A stretch of 62,177 bases of DNA from Alphaproteobacteria bacterium UBA830 (lineage in GTDB: Bacteria; Pseudomonadota; Alphaproteobacteria; MPNO01; UBA830). A program made the translations under genes and the position numbers. Location: positions 1 to 62,177 of the forward strand of contig CAJIYX010000104.1 of assembly GCA_905181725.1 (NCBI GenBank), in the 5' to 3' direction. Every line of letters begins with the position of its first letter. Position 1 is the first letter of the stretch. Positions 8,180-17,795 of the stretch are shown one piece after another. The notes beneath the pieces are model-generated. The model was given only the letters and a program-made list of their open reading frames with translations, was not told the origin of the DNA and ran no database searches.

Positions 8180-9469
8180 ATGGAACTGAACACACTCATG
8201 GTGCTCTCGCTTGTCGGGATGCTCGTGGCGATTTTCGCAGGGGTGCATATCGCGCTTGCCCTTGGCATTACGGCGATGGTGGGCACCTATTTCATTTTCG
8301 AAGACTGGTATCTCGCATCCGCCCAGGTTGGTGGTGCCGCATATGAATTGGTCCGGAACTATGTGTTTGCGACGATACCGCTATTCGTTCTGATGGGAGA
8401 TTTCGTCGCGAAATGCGGTGCGGCGGGGGATCTGTACAAGGTAATCAATCGATGCCTTGGCGGTATCCCCGGGCGTCTTGCGGTCGCGACCGTAACAGGC
8501 AACGCCGCTTTTGCAGCGGTCACGGGTACATCCATCGCGTCGGCTGCTGCCTTTAGCCGGATCGCCTATCCGGAGATGATGAAGTTCAAATACAAGAGGG
8601 AATTCGCGCTGGGTTCCATCGCCGGGTCTGCGTGTCTCGGTATGCTTATCCCGCCAAGCGTTCTACTGATCGTTTGGGGGATCATTACCGAACAATCCAT
8701 CGGCAAACTTTTTGTCGCCGGCATTATTCCCGGTATTCTGCTTTCAGCCCTGTTCATTGCGTACACGATCGGTGCGGTAAAGCTGAATCCGTCCTTGGCG
8801 CCCGAGATTCCGCCCGAAGAACTTGACCCCATCACGAAGGGAGAGATCGTGTCCACCGTCGGTGTGGTCGCGATCATCGTGCTGGTTATGGGGGGTATCT
8901 GGGGCGGTGCCTTCACGGCGACCGAAGCTGCAGGCATTGGCGCCCTTGCCGCGATGGTTCTTGCCATCATCAAGGGGCTGCGTGTGAAGGGCCTTGTCGA
9001 GGCCGTCATCGATGCCGGTAAAACTTCGGCACCGATCATGATCCTGCTGGTCACGGCGGGCATGTATGCACGTTTCCTGTCATTGGCGGACATTGATACG
9101 CTTATCAAGGATGCCGTGGGCGAAGGTGCGCTGGTTATTCTGATGATGGTGGTTATCTGGATCGTCCTTGGCATGATCCTCGATTCCATATCGATAATTC
9201 TGCTGACGGTTCCGCTGTTTGCGTTGCTGGACGTTGGAATGGATCCGCTGGCCTTCGCAATATTCGGGATTCTGCTCATCGAAGCAGGGCTGCTGACACC
9301 CCCGTTCGGGCTCGTGGTGTACGTGGTGAAAGGAGCTGTCCCAGATTCCGGGGTGCAGTTATCGGAGATCTTCAAGGGATCAATTCCCTATTGGATCCTG
9401 ATGCTGGTCACAGCTGCGGCGATCTATGCATTTCCGCAGATTGCCAACTGGTTGCCGCAGTTTGTCTGA
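8180..9469 (+). CDS. dctM: TRAP transporter large permease (DctM)
   Basis: A 429-residue polytopic protein of the DctM family (usual length 420-450). Diagnostic stretches are IPLFVLMGDFVAKCG, the GSACLGMLIPPSVLLIVWG loop, WGGAFTATEAAGIGAL and LGMILDSISIILLTVPLF. It forms the substrate channel that receives ligand from the periplasmic DctP. It lies between DctQ and DctP in one operon. The transported compound is unknown; adjacency to a molybdenum hydroxylase suggests a substrate of that enzyme. Confidence 0.93.
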   Translation: MELNTLMVLSLVGMLVAIFAGVHIALALGITAMVGTYFIFEDWYLASAQVGGAAYELVRNYVFATIPLFVLMGDFVAKCGAAGDLYKVINRCLGGIPGRLAVATVTGNAAFAAVTGTSIASAAAFSRIAYPEMMKFKYKREFALGSIAGSACLGMLIPPSVLLIVWGIITEQSIGKLFVAGIIPGILLSALFIAYTIGAVKLNPSLAPEIPPEELDPITKGEIVSTVGVVAIIVLVMGGIWGGAFTATEAAGIGALAAMVLAIIKGLRVKGLVEAVIDAGKTSAPIMILLVTAGMYARFLSLADIDTLIKDAVGEGALVILMMVVIWIVLGMILDSISIILLTVPLFALLDVGMDPLAFAIFGILLIEAGLLTPPFGLVVYVVKGAVPDSGVQLSEIFKGSIPYWILMLVTAAAIYAFPQIANWLPQFV

Positions 9470-9574
9470 TGCAGCACGACAAAGAGAAGACAAGCTTTCA
9501 CATGTAATTCTTTTGTGATACGATTTTGAAGAGCCAAATTGTTAAACTTAATCTACCTATAACGGAGGTTCGTT

Positions 9575-10669
9575 TTGAAAAATACGGCTAAGATAACGGC
9601 GGGTGTTGCCGCCATACTTGCAGGCTCGCTTGCATTTGGTGCAACGGCCAATGCGAAGACTTATGTTCTTCGTATGGGCGCCGGCCATCCGAGCAAACCC
9701 GTCGCCTATGTCCGCAATATGGAACACCATTTCGCGGATCTGGTGACCAAGCGGGTGGCAGCGGAAACCAAGCACAAGGTCCGCTTCATTCACGCCTATG
9801 CCGGCAAGATCGCCAAGGTCCATGAGACCCTGGAGGCCGTTGAAAAAGGCCTGCTCGATATAGGCGGATTTTGCGTCTGCTTCGAGAGCGCCAAGATGCT
9901 GCCGATGAACTGGGATTACTTCACGCCGTTTACCACGGGCGACATCCGCAAGCAGGTTGCGGTGAAGCGCCGGGTCATGGCCGAGCATCCGGAAACCTAC
10001 GATATGCTCGACAAGAGGTATAAGCAGAAGATGATCGCGATGACCGGGTTCGACAATTACGGCCTGGGCACCAAGTTCAAATGGGACGACGTCAGCGAAC
10101 TTAAAGGCAAAAAAATCATCGCGGCTGGCCCGAACCTTCCGTGGGTAGAGCGGTACGGCGCTATCCCGGTGACGACTAGCCTGCCGACGGCGTATAATGC
10201 CCTGTCAACCGGTGTTGCTTCCGGGTTCATCATGTTCCCGGGTGTGTATTTCGGCTTTAAATTCCATGAGCCGGCACCACACTTCAAGATCGTGAACCTG
10301 GGTGCCATGGCGCAGACAATCATGACGATGAATAACAATACCCGGAAGAAACTGCCTGCCGACGTTCTGAAGATTATCGACGAAGCGGCGGTAAGCTACG
10401 AAAAGGTTGCCACAATCGACTCATACGAGAGTGAGGCTCTTGGTCTTGCCAAGCTGAAGAAGGCGGGTGCCTTTGTGACCATACTGCCGACGGTGCAGCA
10501 GACCAAATGGGCATCTGCACTTAAAGACTGGCCGAACGAGCGTGCTCAGGATCTGCATAAGGGCTATGGCATCGATGGCCCGGCGATCATGGAAAAGTAC
10601 ATGAAGTACATGGAAGAGGCGGGCCACAAGTGGCCGTACCGCTACCAGTTCAAGCAGCTCGGTTCCTAA
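9575..10669 (+). CDS. dctP: TRAP transporter periplasmic solute-binding protein (DctP family)
   Basis: A 364-residue exported binding protein. It starts at TTG 9575, with GGAGG at 9564-9568; no ATG fits as well. The signal peptide (roughly residues 1-28, ending in TANA-KT) precedes a DctP fold recognisable from DVSELKGKKIIAAG and the mid-protein segment PTAYNALSTGVASG. It would capture an organic acid in the periplasm and hand it to DctQM. The gene ends just before a strong terminator. Confidence 0.9.
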   Translation: MKNTAKITAGVAAILAGSLAFGATANAKTYVLRMGAGHPSKPVAYVRNMEHHFADLVTKRVAAETKHKVRFIHAYAGKIAKVHETLEAVEKGLLDIGGFCVCFESAKMLPMNWDYFTPFTTGDIRKQVAVKRRVMAEHPETYDMLDKRYKQKMIAMTGFDNYGLGTKFKWDDVSELKGKKIIAAGPNLPWVERYGAIPVTTSLPTAYNALSTGVASGFIMFPGVYFGFKFHEPAPHFKIVNLGAMAQTIMTMNNNTRKKLPADVLKIIDEAAVSYEKVATIDSYESEALGLAKLKKAGAFVTILPTVQQTKWASALKDWPNERAQDLHKGYGIDGPAIMEKYMKYMEEAGHKWPYRYQFKQLGS

Positions 10670-10692
10670 TCGATACTGCCTGATAAGAATTA

Positions 10693-10717
10693 GGGCGGCC
10701 TTCGGGCCGCCCTTTTT
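10693..10717 (+). terminator. Rho-independent terminator after dctP
   Basis: GGGCGGCC and GGCCGCCC pair around a stable TTCG tetraloop, followed by five T residues. It ends the DctQMP transcription unit and separates it from the molybdenum hydroxylase genes. Confidence 0.92.
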
Positions 10718-10787
10718 CGTTCGAGTTCCTTCTCGCTTGAGCCCGATTTTCGTTGACAAGGCGGCGTCAGATTTCGAACCTGCGTCT

Positions 10788-11609
10788 ATGTACACGCATG
10801 CCACAGATGCGGGATGGATATCCCGAACTCACCGCGCGATAGCGCCCTTTCATCTTCAACGACCGAGCACGCCCGCCGAGGCTGTCGCCGCCCTGTCCGG
10901 CACGCCGGATGCATCGATAATCGCCGGTGGAATCGATCTGATCCGCCGAATGCGCAGTGGCGATACGGCCGGTACGCTGATCAACCTTTCGGCGCTGCCG
11001 ACGCTCTGCGGAATAGAGGATCGAGGCGACTTTATCCGTGTCGGTGCGTTGGCGACCCATTGGGACGTCGAAACCTCACCGCTTCTCGCCACGCGATTGG
11101 CCGCTTTCCAGGCAGCATGGACGACAATCGGAAATGTCCGCATCAGGATGACCGGGACCGTGGGCGGTAATCTGATGGCCGCGGAGCGGGCCTATGATGG
11201 TCCTGTGCTGCTTGGCGTAATCGGCGCAAAGCTTATCTTCCTGACCGATGCTGGCGAAATCTCGTTACCGGCGTTGTCTGCGCATCAGGATTACCCGGAT
11301 CGCGCCCTGCTGACCGCCATAGACATTCCGGTATCGATGACGGCGCGGCTCAGCTTCGACCGCAGCCTGAAGCCGGTGGTCAGTGTTGCCGTCGGGCTGG
11401 ACGGAGGTGTTGTTTCCGTCGGTGTGGGGTGTGCCCACACCACGCCGTTTTTCTGGTTGGGGCGAATTGATGACATGGAAGATGCGCTGTCGGCCGCACT
11501 GCCGGATCCCATCGATAATCCAATGGGGGGTGCCGCATATCGTCGACGCATGGTCGGCGTGTTGTCGCGCCGGCTGGTTGATCGATTGCGGCGGGGAGAT
11601 GCGTCATGA
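10788..11609 (+). CDS. Molybdenum hydroxylase FAD-binding (medium) subunit
   Basis: About 273 residues of the FAD_binding_5 / CO-dehydrogenase medium subunit family. The FAD pyrophosphate loop appears as ASIIAGGIDLIRRM, and the second flavin motif as TIGNVRIRMTGTVGGNLM. The start is uncertain: ATG 10788 and an upstream TTG at 10737 both lack a good ribosome site, and conserved sequence begins only at FHLQRPSTPAEAV. Its stop overlaps the next start as ATGA. With the 2Fe-2S and large subunits it forms a complete xanthine-dehydrogenase-family enzyme; this subunit passes electrons to the final acceptor. Confidence 0.88.
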   Translation: MYTHATDAGWISRTHRAIAPFHLQRPSTPAEAVAALSGTPDASIIAGGIDLIRRMRSGDTAGTLINLSALPTLCGIEDRGDFIRVGALATHWDVETSPLLATRLAAFQAAWTTIGNVRIRMTGTVGGNLMAAERAYDGPVLLGVIGAKLIFLTDAGEISLPALSAHQDYPDRALLTAIDIPVSMTARLSFDRSLKPVVSVAVGLDGGVVSVGVGCAHTTPFFWLGRIDDMEDALSAALPDPIDNPMGGAAYRRRMVGVLSRRLVDRLRRGDAS

Positions 11610-12097
11610 GCGGAGAGATGGCGTTTGTTTCCTGCACCGTTAACAGCGTCACGCAGGAATTCCATGTGCGTCCCGAGGAAATGCTGATCGACGTTTTGCG
11701 CGACCGGTTGGCGCTGACCGGGACGAAACTGTCCTGCGATCTTGGGGCCTGCGGTGCATGCACCGTCCTGCTCGACGGCAAGCCGGTGTCGAGCTGCGCC
11801 ACGTTTGCGTGGCAGACCGACGGGATGAATGTGCGCACGGTCGAAGGACTCGCAGCGGCAAACGGCGCGCTCGATCCTGTTCAACAGGCCTTTATAGAAA
11901 ACAGCGCCTTTCAGTGCGGGTACTGTACGCCCGGTATGATCATGCTGGCGCGGGCGTTGCTCGACCGTGACCCGTCTCCCGACCGCGAGACGATCCGGGT
12001 CTGGATGGGCGCCAATATCTGCCGGTGTACGGGCTACGAAATGATTATCGAGGCGGTAGAAAAAGCTGCTTTGATTCCGCTGGAGACGGGCAAATGA
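11606..12097 (+). CDS. Molybdenum hydroxylase 2Fe-2S (small) subunit
   Basis: A 163-residue CoxS/CutS-type protein with both clusters intact. The plant-type ferredoxin domain has Cys44, Cys49, Cys52 and Cys64, and the helical domain has Cys104, Cys107, Cys139 and Cys141 (CGYC and CRC motifs). It conducts electrons from the molybdenum centre to FAD. It overlaps both neighbours by ATGA junctions, so the three subunits are made together. It is the only such iron-sulfur subunit in the window, although there are four large subunits. Confidence 0.95.
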   Translation: MSGEMAFVSCTVNSVTQEFHVRPEEMLIDVLRDRLALTGTKLSCDLGACGACTVLLDGKPVSSCATFAWQTDGMNVRTVEGLAAANGALDPVQQAFIENSAFQCGYCTPGMIMLARALLDRDPSPDRETIRVWMGANICRCTGYEMIIEAVEKAALIPLETGK

Positions 12098-14388
12098 ATG
12101 AGATGTCAGCCAATCTGGACGTCGTCGGCCATGATACTGTCCGTAAGGATGCTGTGCCTAAAACAACCGGCGCGGCCACTTATACAGTGGACGTCTCCTT
12201 CCCCGGCATGCTGCATGCCAAGGTACTCCGCTCGCCGCATGCGCATGCGCGCGTCACGTCCATAGATGCATCGAAGGTGCGTGGAATGCCGGGGGTGCAT
12301 GCCGTGGTCACGCGGGACGACCTTGACGGGCTCAACCCGACCTATGGCTATTTCATCAAGGACCAGCCGATCGTCGCGATGGATAAGGTGCGGTATATCG
12401 GGGATACCGTTGCTGCGGTTGCCGCCGAGACTGAATTGCAGGCTGTTGCGGCGTTGGAACAGATCACGGTCGGGTACAAAATTTTGCCGACCGTTGCCAC
12501 TGTCGAAGAAGCAATGGCGGAGACGGCGCCCGAGCTGTTCGAGGAAGAGCCGATGGGTGTCGTGCCCGCCTATGGCCAGGGGGCCAGCGGAGCCCGCCGT
12601 CTCGGGCGCAATAACTGCTATCGCTTTTCATACGAGACCGGCGATGAGGCCGCGTTCGACCGTTGCGATCATATCTTCGAAGATCGTTTCGTCTTTTCGC
12701 GCGATCAGCACTTCCACCTTGAGCCATTCGTGACCGTTGCCCGGATGGATGGTGACGTCATCGAGATCTGGTCGAGTACGCAGAACCCGTTCCCGCTGCG
12801 CAAGGAACTGGCCCGGGTTTTCCAGTATCCGGAGAACCGCATCCGGGTTCGGGTCCCCTATCTGGGGGCCGGTTACGGTGCGAAGAACAACTGTAAAACC
12901 GAGCCGATCGCTATTCTGCTGGCCCGCCTGTCCGGCAAGCCGGTCAGGTTCTGTATGACGACGGAAGAAAATTTTCTGACGCAGAGCCAGCATGCTGCGA
13001 TCCTGGACGTGAAGACGGGCGTGATGGCCGACGGCACGTTCGTCGCGCGATCCGGGCATATTCTGCTCGATTCCGGTGCCTATTCCGATGCAAGCCCGTT
13101 GGTGGCTGAGAAAGCGGGCTACCGCCTGCCCGGGCCGTATAACTGGCAGCACCTGAATATTGATTGTGACTGCATCCTGACGAATACGACGCCGGCAGGG
13201 CCTTATCGCGGCTTTGGCGGCACGCAGGCATCGTGGGCGTCTGAATCACAGGTTGACATCATCGCCCGCGCCCTGGGGCGCGACCCTCTCGATCTGCGCA
13301 TGCAGAATGTCAAAAACCTCGGCGAGGCCTACGTGCCGGGCGAAAGCGGCATAGATTCAGACCTTCGGGCGGGGCTCAAGGTTGTGGCCGACCGGGTGGG
13401 GTACGAGGCGCGTTCCCGCGGCGACGGGCGTGGCATGGGCGTGTCTATCGGATTCAAAGACGCCGGCGGCGTGAACAAGCCTTCGCAGGCCCGGATCCGA
13501 ATTACGACAACCGGCGGCGTATATCTCGAGTGCGGCGCGATCGAGATCGGGCAGGGCATTCATACGGCCATGTCGCAGATTGTCGCGGAACTGTTGAATA
13601 CACAGCTCGACCGGGTCGTTTATCCGGAGCTCAACACCGATTATACGCCGTTCGAGCAGGGTACGAATGCCAGTTCGGCGATCATCGGGACGGCGCAGGC
13701 GGTTCAGCAGGCGGCGCTGGTAGCAAAACAGAAGGTCCTTGAATTTGCCGCGAGAGAGCTCGATTGCGGCATTGATGAGATCGAACTCGACGACTGGTCG
13801 ATCCGCAAGGGAAACGACGCCCATCCACTGGCACCCATGATCATGGGGTATTACGGCGGTACGGGATATGAGTTCACCGGCGCCGGGTTTTTCAAACCTG
13901 AACTGGATCACGCGGCACCACTGGAGTCGCAGTGCGTGTCCTGGGAATTCGGGTGGGGTGCGGCCGAGGTTGAGGTCGACCGCGAGACGGGGCTGATCCG
14001 TTTGTTGCAGCTTGTCGTGTCCGGCGATGCGGGACGCGCGATCAATCCGCTTGTCTGCCGGGGGCAAGACGAAGGTTCTGCGGTCATGGGGCTTACTGGG
14101 GTGCTCTTTCCCTGCATGGTCTATGACGGTGCTATCCTGATGAATGGTAATGGACTGGATTACCGGGTTCCGCTGGCGACAGACATTCCCGACGGGTTCG
14201 TGTCTATTCTGCAGGAGCAGGGTCACGGTCCGGGACCGTTCGGGTCCAAAAGTATTGGTGAGGGATGCATGCTGCCAGTGGCATCGGCGATCGCGAATGC
14301 GGTCGAAGATGCGATCGGTGTGCGTATCCGGGAATTGCCCCTGACACCCGAGCGGGTCCTCGCAGCGATAGACGAAGCCTGCGGATAA
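12094..14388 (+). CDS. Molybdenum hydroxylase large (molybdopterin-binding) subunit, complete enzyme
   Basis: I start at ATG 12094, which overlaps the 2Fe-2S stop, giving 764 residues. The CoxL-like fold shows the molybdopterin loops GAGYGAKNN and PYRGFGGTQ, then IEIGQGIHTAM, and the C-terminal IGEGC with the catalytic glutamate. The PYRGFGG stretch lacks the cysteine of true form I CO dehydrogenase, so CO oxidation is unlikely. Such enzymes hydroxylate N-heterocycles, purines or aldehydes in the cytoplasm. It follows a TRAP operon and ends before a two-way terminator. Confidence 0.92.
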   Translation: MNEMSANLDVVGHDTVRKDAVPKTTGAATYTVDVSFPGMLHAKVLRSPHAHARVTSIDASKVRGMPGVHAVVTRDDLDGLNPTYGYFIKDQPIVAMDKVRYIGDTVAAVAAETELQAVAALEQITVGYKILPTVATVEEAMAETAPELFEEEPMGVVPAYGQGASGARRLGRNNCYRFSYETGDEAAFDRCDHIFEDRFVFSRDQHFHLEPFVTVARMDGDVIEIWSSTQNPFPLRKELARVFQYPENRIRVRVPYLGAGYGAKNNCKTEPIAILLARLSGKPVRFCMTTEENFLTQSQHAAILDVKTGVMADGTFVARSGHILLDSGAYSDASPLVAEKAGYRLPGPYNWQHLNIDCDCILTNTTPAGPYRGFGGTQASWASESQVDIIARALGRDPLDLRMQNVKNLGEAYVPGESGIDSDLRAGLKVVADRVGYEARSRGDGRGMGVSIGFKDAGGVNKPSQARIRITTTGGVYLECGAIEIGQGIHTAMSQIVAELLNTQLDRVVYPELNTDYTPFEQGTNASSAIIGTAQAVQQAALVAKQKVLEFAARELDCGIDEIELDDWSIRKGNDAHPLAPMIMGYYGGTGYEFTGAGFFKPELDHAAPLESQCVSWEFGWGAAEVEVDRETGLIRLLQLVVSGDAGRAINPLVCRGQDEGSAVMGLTGVLFPCMVYDGAILMNGNGLDYRVPLATDIPDGFVSILQEQGHGPGPFGSKSIGEGCMLPVASAIANAVEDAIGVRIRELPLTPERVLAAIDEACG

Positions 14389-14404
14389 AGCTGTTCGAAC
14401 ATAT

Positions 14405-14436
14405 AAAAAGGGGCGGTCCGAAGACCGCCCCTTTTT
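14405..14436. terminator. Bidirectional rho-independent terminator
   Basis: GGGGCGGTC and GACCGCCCC pair around CGAA. Five A residues precede and five T residues follow, so it can stop transcripts from both strands. It lies between the convergent molybdenum hydroxylase and TRAP permease genes. Confidence 0.93.
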
Positions 14437-14450
14437 GTCATCGTTTTCTC

Positions 14451-16445
14451 TTATTCGGCGGCAGCTGCCGCCTTGGCAGCTTTTCGTTTCTCCTTGTTCG
14501 CGCCGAGGTCTTTCATGACCACGATCACGGCAAGGATAAGACCAGCCGCATTGATCACTAGTCCGTACGGGATCGCATCCGCCGGCAGCAGGAGCAATAT
14601 ACCCGAAACGAAGAACAGCAGTCGCATTATCGGAGACAGGGGACCGAACAGGTAGCCTATCAGGCCGCATGACGCGACCCAGACCCCAGCAAAGGCGGTG
14701 ACCGTCGCCGTTATAATGTTAATCAGCTCACCCTGACCGAGCAGAGACGGCGACAGCACGAACACGAACGGTATGACATACGCAATCCAGCCTAGCCGAA
14801 CTGCGGTTGCCCCGGTCTCCATCGGTTTTGCACCCGATAGAGATGCCGCGGCAAAAGCCGCTATCGCAACCGGTGGCGTTATCATCGACATCAGTCCGAA
14901 ATACAGCACGAACATATGTGCTGCGATCGGATTGACTCCAAGCTTGATCAGCGACGGTGCGATCATCGTCGCCAGGAGCAGGTAGATTGCCGATGTCGGC
15001 ATACCCATCCCCAGCAGGATCGATACGAGCGCTGTCAAAATCAGCAGCAGGAACAAGCTGTCTTCTCCGACCGCCGCCAGAATGAGGGTCAGCGCCTGCC
15101 CCAGACCGGTCCGGTCGAGAATGGCGATGATAATTCCTGCCATCGCGCCGATAACAATAATCTCGGCGGATTGCCGACCGCAGTTTGCGATCGAATCCCA
15201 GAGCTGGCGGAATTTAAGGCGGTGTCCCTTGTACCCAAAAACCACACTGACGATACCGACGCAGATTGCCGCCCAGAAGGCGGATTCCTGCGGTGGCATG
15301 TTCAGTGTGAAGAGAGTGTAAATCAGCACCGCGTAGGGTATGACAAAGAACCAGCCTTCTTTCAGCACGCGGAGAAGTGGCGGGATTCGGTCCTTCGGAA
15401 GCGGCGCGATACCTTTCTTGGCGGCTTCAAGATCCGCCTGCACGAATACAGCGAGATAATAGAGTGCCGCGGGAACCAGGGCAGCGAGAATGATCTCGGT
15501 GTATTCCAGTTCCAGCAATTCTGCCATCAGGAAGGCGGCTGCGCCCATGATAGGCGGCATAATCTGTCCACCCGTGGACGCCACGGCTTCGATCGCACCC
15601 GCTGTCTTGGCGTCATACCCGGCCTGTCGCATCAGCGGGATGGTGATAACGCCGGTCGAGGCGACGTTGGAAACGGCGGAGCCGGAGATCGAGCCAAACA
15701 GACCTGATGCGACGACGGCGATCTTTGCCGAGCCGCCACGGGAACGCCCCATGATCGCGGCTGCGAGGTCTGTGAACCATTCCGACGCACCCGTGTGCAA
15801 CAGAAGTTGACCCATCCAGATAAACAGAACGACTGTGAGTACGATAATCTTCGTCGGCAGTCCGAGAATAGCGACGTTGCTCACACCCAGTTCAGCGATT
15901 GCACGGACGAATTTCTGCTCTTTGCCTTCGAGCATGCCGGGCATCAGATGACCGATAAACACATAGGCGAAGAAAGTACTGAAGACGATCGTCAGGCTCC
16001 AACCCGTTGTCCGACGCAGACATTCCCAGATCATCGGGATCAAGATAATACCGATCTTGAACATGGTCGGCCGCTCAAGGAACGGGTTTGCCTCGAAGTC
16101 GCCATAGACATAGGCGAGGAAAAGACAGGTCGCTAAGCCGATGACAGCGAGAACAGCGTCGTACCACGGCAGTGACGGCCGGTCCCGGCCGCCGCTAAAC
16201 GGGTAGCGGATAAAAATAATGGCGAGTGTGAGACCGAGGCAGGCTGCCATCGCCTGTTCGTCGAACCACTGGAATCCAATTTTTAGCCAGAGTTCGACCG
16301 CCCAGGTGAGGACGATAAGTGTAATCAACGAACCCAGCCCAAGGGTCAGAACCTTGACGAGATTGCATTCCGTTCGCGCGGCAAGAAGGAGATCGCCCTT
16401 CTCATTTTGAGTATTGTCTTTAGAAGCAGCAGTATTGTCGGCCAA
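14451..16445 (-). CDS. TRAP transporter fused permease (4TM/12TM, DctQM type)
   Basis: A fused small-plus-large TRAP permease of about 664 residues. I choose TTG 16445 because GGAGGT lies 6 bases before it; the in-frame extension ten codons longer has no such site. After a hydrophilic N-terminus come many transmembrane segments. Diagnostic motifs are GLFGSISGSAVSNVASTG, ASTGGQIMPPIMGAAAFLM and LGMGMPTSAIYLLLATM, which mark the DUF3394/TRAP_fused group that works with TAXI-type binding proteins. Its C-terminus is Lys/Ala-rich. It lies downstream of the TAXI gene, beyond a terminator. Confidence 0.92.
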   Translation of the reverse strand: MADNTAASKDNTQNEKGDLLLAARTECNLVKVLTLGLGSLITLIVLTWAVELWLKIGFQWFDEQAMAACLGLTLAIIFIRYPFSGGRDRPSLPWYDAVLAVIGLATCLFLAYVYGDFEANPFLERPTMFKIGIILIPMIWECLRRTTGWSLTIVFSTFFAYVFIGHLMPGMLEGKEQKFVRAIAELGVSNVAILGLPTKIIVLTVVLFIWMGQLLLHTGASEWFTDLAAAIMGRSRGGSAKIAVVASGLFGSISGSAVSNVASTGVITIPLMRQAGYDAKTAGAIEAVASTGGQIMPPIMGAAAFLMAELLELEYTEIILAALVPAALYYLAVFVQADLEAAKKGIAPLPKDRIPPLLRVLKEGWFFVIPYAVLIYTLFTLNMPPQESAFWAAICVGIVSVVFGYKGHRLKFRQLWDSIANCGRQSAEIIVIGAMAGIIIAILDRTGLGQALTLILAAVGEDSLFLLLILTALVSILLGMGMPTSAIYLLLATMIAPSLIKLGVNPIAAHMFVLYFGLMSMITPPVAIAAFAAASLSGAKPMETGATAVRLGWIAYVIPFVFVLSPSLLGQGELINIITATVTAFAGVWVASCGLIGYLFGPLSPIMRLLFFVSGILLLLPADAIPYGLVINAAGLILAVIVVMKDLGANKEKRKAAKAAAAAE

Positions 16446-16576
16446 GGCCGGACCTCCACAAAATTGTCCTGTCAAACGGCGACCTAGAGGTCGCTTCTAA
16501 GGGCATTATTGAAGCAGTTTATGTCTGTTGTCTAAGGCTTTATCGGTATCGGAGCGATGCCGGATACGCCAGAAAC

Positions 16577-16610
16577 AAAAACGCCCGCATCCCGGTGGGG
16601 GATGCGGGCG
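16577..16610 (-). terminator. Rho-independent terminator between TAXI receptor and permease
   Basis: On the minus strand a 12-base stem (CGCCCGCATCCC with its complement) closes a 5-base loop and is followed by TTTTT. It lies after the TAXI receptor stop and before the permease start, so part of the transcription probably ends here. Confidence 0.92.
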
Positions 16611-16634
16611 AACGTCGTCAGATGCTGACGCGTA

Positions 16635-17597
16635 TTATTTGGACGGCCAGAGGCCAGCTTCCTTGTAATACTTCATCGCGCCGGGGTGGTAGGGGTGTCC
16701 CTGCGGTTTCGCGAGGCGCTCATTGGCCTGGAACGAACGCCACAGCGGTCCGCCTTCCTTCAGCTGCTTTTCCTGCGTGTGCATGACTTTAGTCACTTTG
16801 TAGACCGTGTCATTCGACATGCCTTTGTGGGTCCAGAGCATGTAGTCGTAGGAAATAAAGTTGGTCGGCTCAACCACACCGGTCAGTCCCTTGCGAGGTG
16901 CAATGGTTTCCCAGTTGCTCTTCGGGAAAAACTTGTGCATCTTGGCCAGCGCTTCGGGTGTGTTCGGGAAGCTGATATGACGCACACCGCCGGAGATCTT
17001 GGCGTTCATCTGCTTCACAAAGCCCGAACCGGCAGCGGCAATGACCCAGTCGATCTTACCGGCCATAAAGGCGCGCCAATGTTGCACCAGACCAACCTGC
17101 GGCACCGGCTTGATATCAGCCGGGGTGAGGTCGGCAGTTGCCAAGGAACCACTGTGAAGATTCACAAAAAGCGGTGCGCCCTTAAAGCCAACGGCCATCC
17201 TGGTGCCTTTAAGCTGTGAGGTCTTGGTGATGCCGGATTTCAGCGGCACAACCGGGCTGACGGTGAATTTCATCATCGTTGCGACCAGCCGAAGATCCTT
17301 GTAAGGCGTGCCCTTCGACAGTCCGGTGCCCGTGCGTGCCATGTGGTACTGGGTGATGTTGGAGATCGCGAATTCCAGCTCACCGGCGTTCACGACCGGG
17401 ATGTACTGCTGCGTGCCGCCCATGGTCTGCTTGCGCATCTGGATGCCGCCATGTTCGGAGACCGCTTTGGAAATGGTTGCGGTGATCTGCGCGACGGCGC
17501 CGGCTTTCGTAGAACCGATACCGACGGTCTGAGCGGATGCCGTGGTTGCAAGCGCAACGCCAGCCGCCGTGCCGAGAAACAATTTAAGATAGTTCAT
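16635..17597 (-). CDS. TAXI family TRAP transporter solute-binding protein
   Basis: A 320-residue exported protein. The signal peptide MNYLKLFLGTAAGVALATTA ends before SAQTVGIG. The TAXI fold shows IGSTKAGAVAQITATISK at the mature N-terminus, GELEFAISNITQ, and the C-terminal PYHPGAMKYYKEAGLW shared by the family. TAXI receptors usually bind dicarboxylates or other small organic acids. It is transcribed away from an orphan molybdenum hydroxylase large subunit (17796), with the divergent promoter region at 17598-17795. Confidence 0.92.
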   Translation of the reverse strand: MNYLKLFLGTAAGVALATTASAQTVGIGSTKAGAVAQITATISKAVSEHGGIQMRKQTMGGTQQYIPVVNAGELEFAISNITQYHMARTGTGLSKGTPYKDLRLVATMMKFTVSPVVPLKSGITKTSQLKGTRMAVGFKGAPLFVNLHSGSLATADLTPADIKPVPQVGLVQHWRAFMAGKIDWVIAAAGSGFVKQMNAKISGGVRHISFPNTPEALAKMHKFFPKSNWETIAPRKGLTGVVEPTNFISYDYMLWTHKGMSNDTVYKVTKVMHTQEKQLKEGGPLWRSFQANERLAKPQGHPYHPGAMKYYKEAGLWPSK

Positions 17598-17795
17598 TCA
17601 AAAAACTCCCGTTAAGCCTCTATTTGCTATTTTGATCGCTCCGTCATTTAACATAAGGCTCAGTTTGAGTCGATTCGTTAGGCTATATTCGTTAACCGTT
17701 TACCTGAGTACAATTAAGACACATGGCGACGCGCGGGCTGAACCATCTGGATGATTGTAAGAGCCCTCAGGTTCGCAACATGGGATACCGGAGGT

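Noticed and set aside
10737-10787. Upstream TTG start for the FAD subunit
   Set aside because: It lacks a ribosome site and adds residues without family similarity; the ATG at 10788 is preferred, though only weakly.
13357-14670. A 437-codon minus-strand open frame
   Set aside because: Opposite the clear hydroxylase large subunit at 12094 and across a bidirectional terminator; no domain.
14916-15707. A 263-codon plus-strand open frame rich in Arg, Gln and Asp
   Set aside because: Antisense to the TRAP fused permease; composition is the mirror of a membrane protein.
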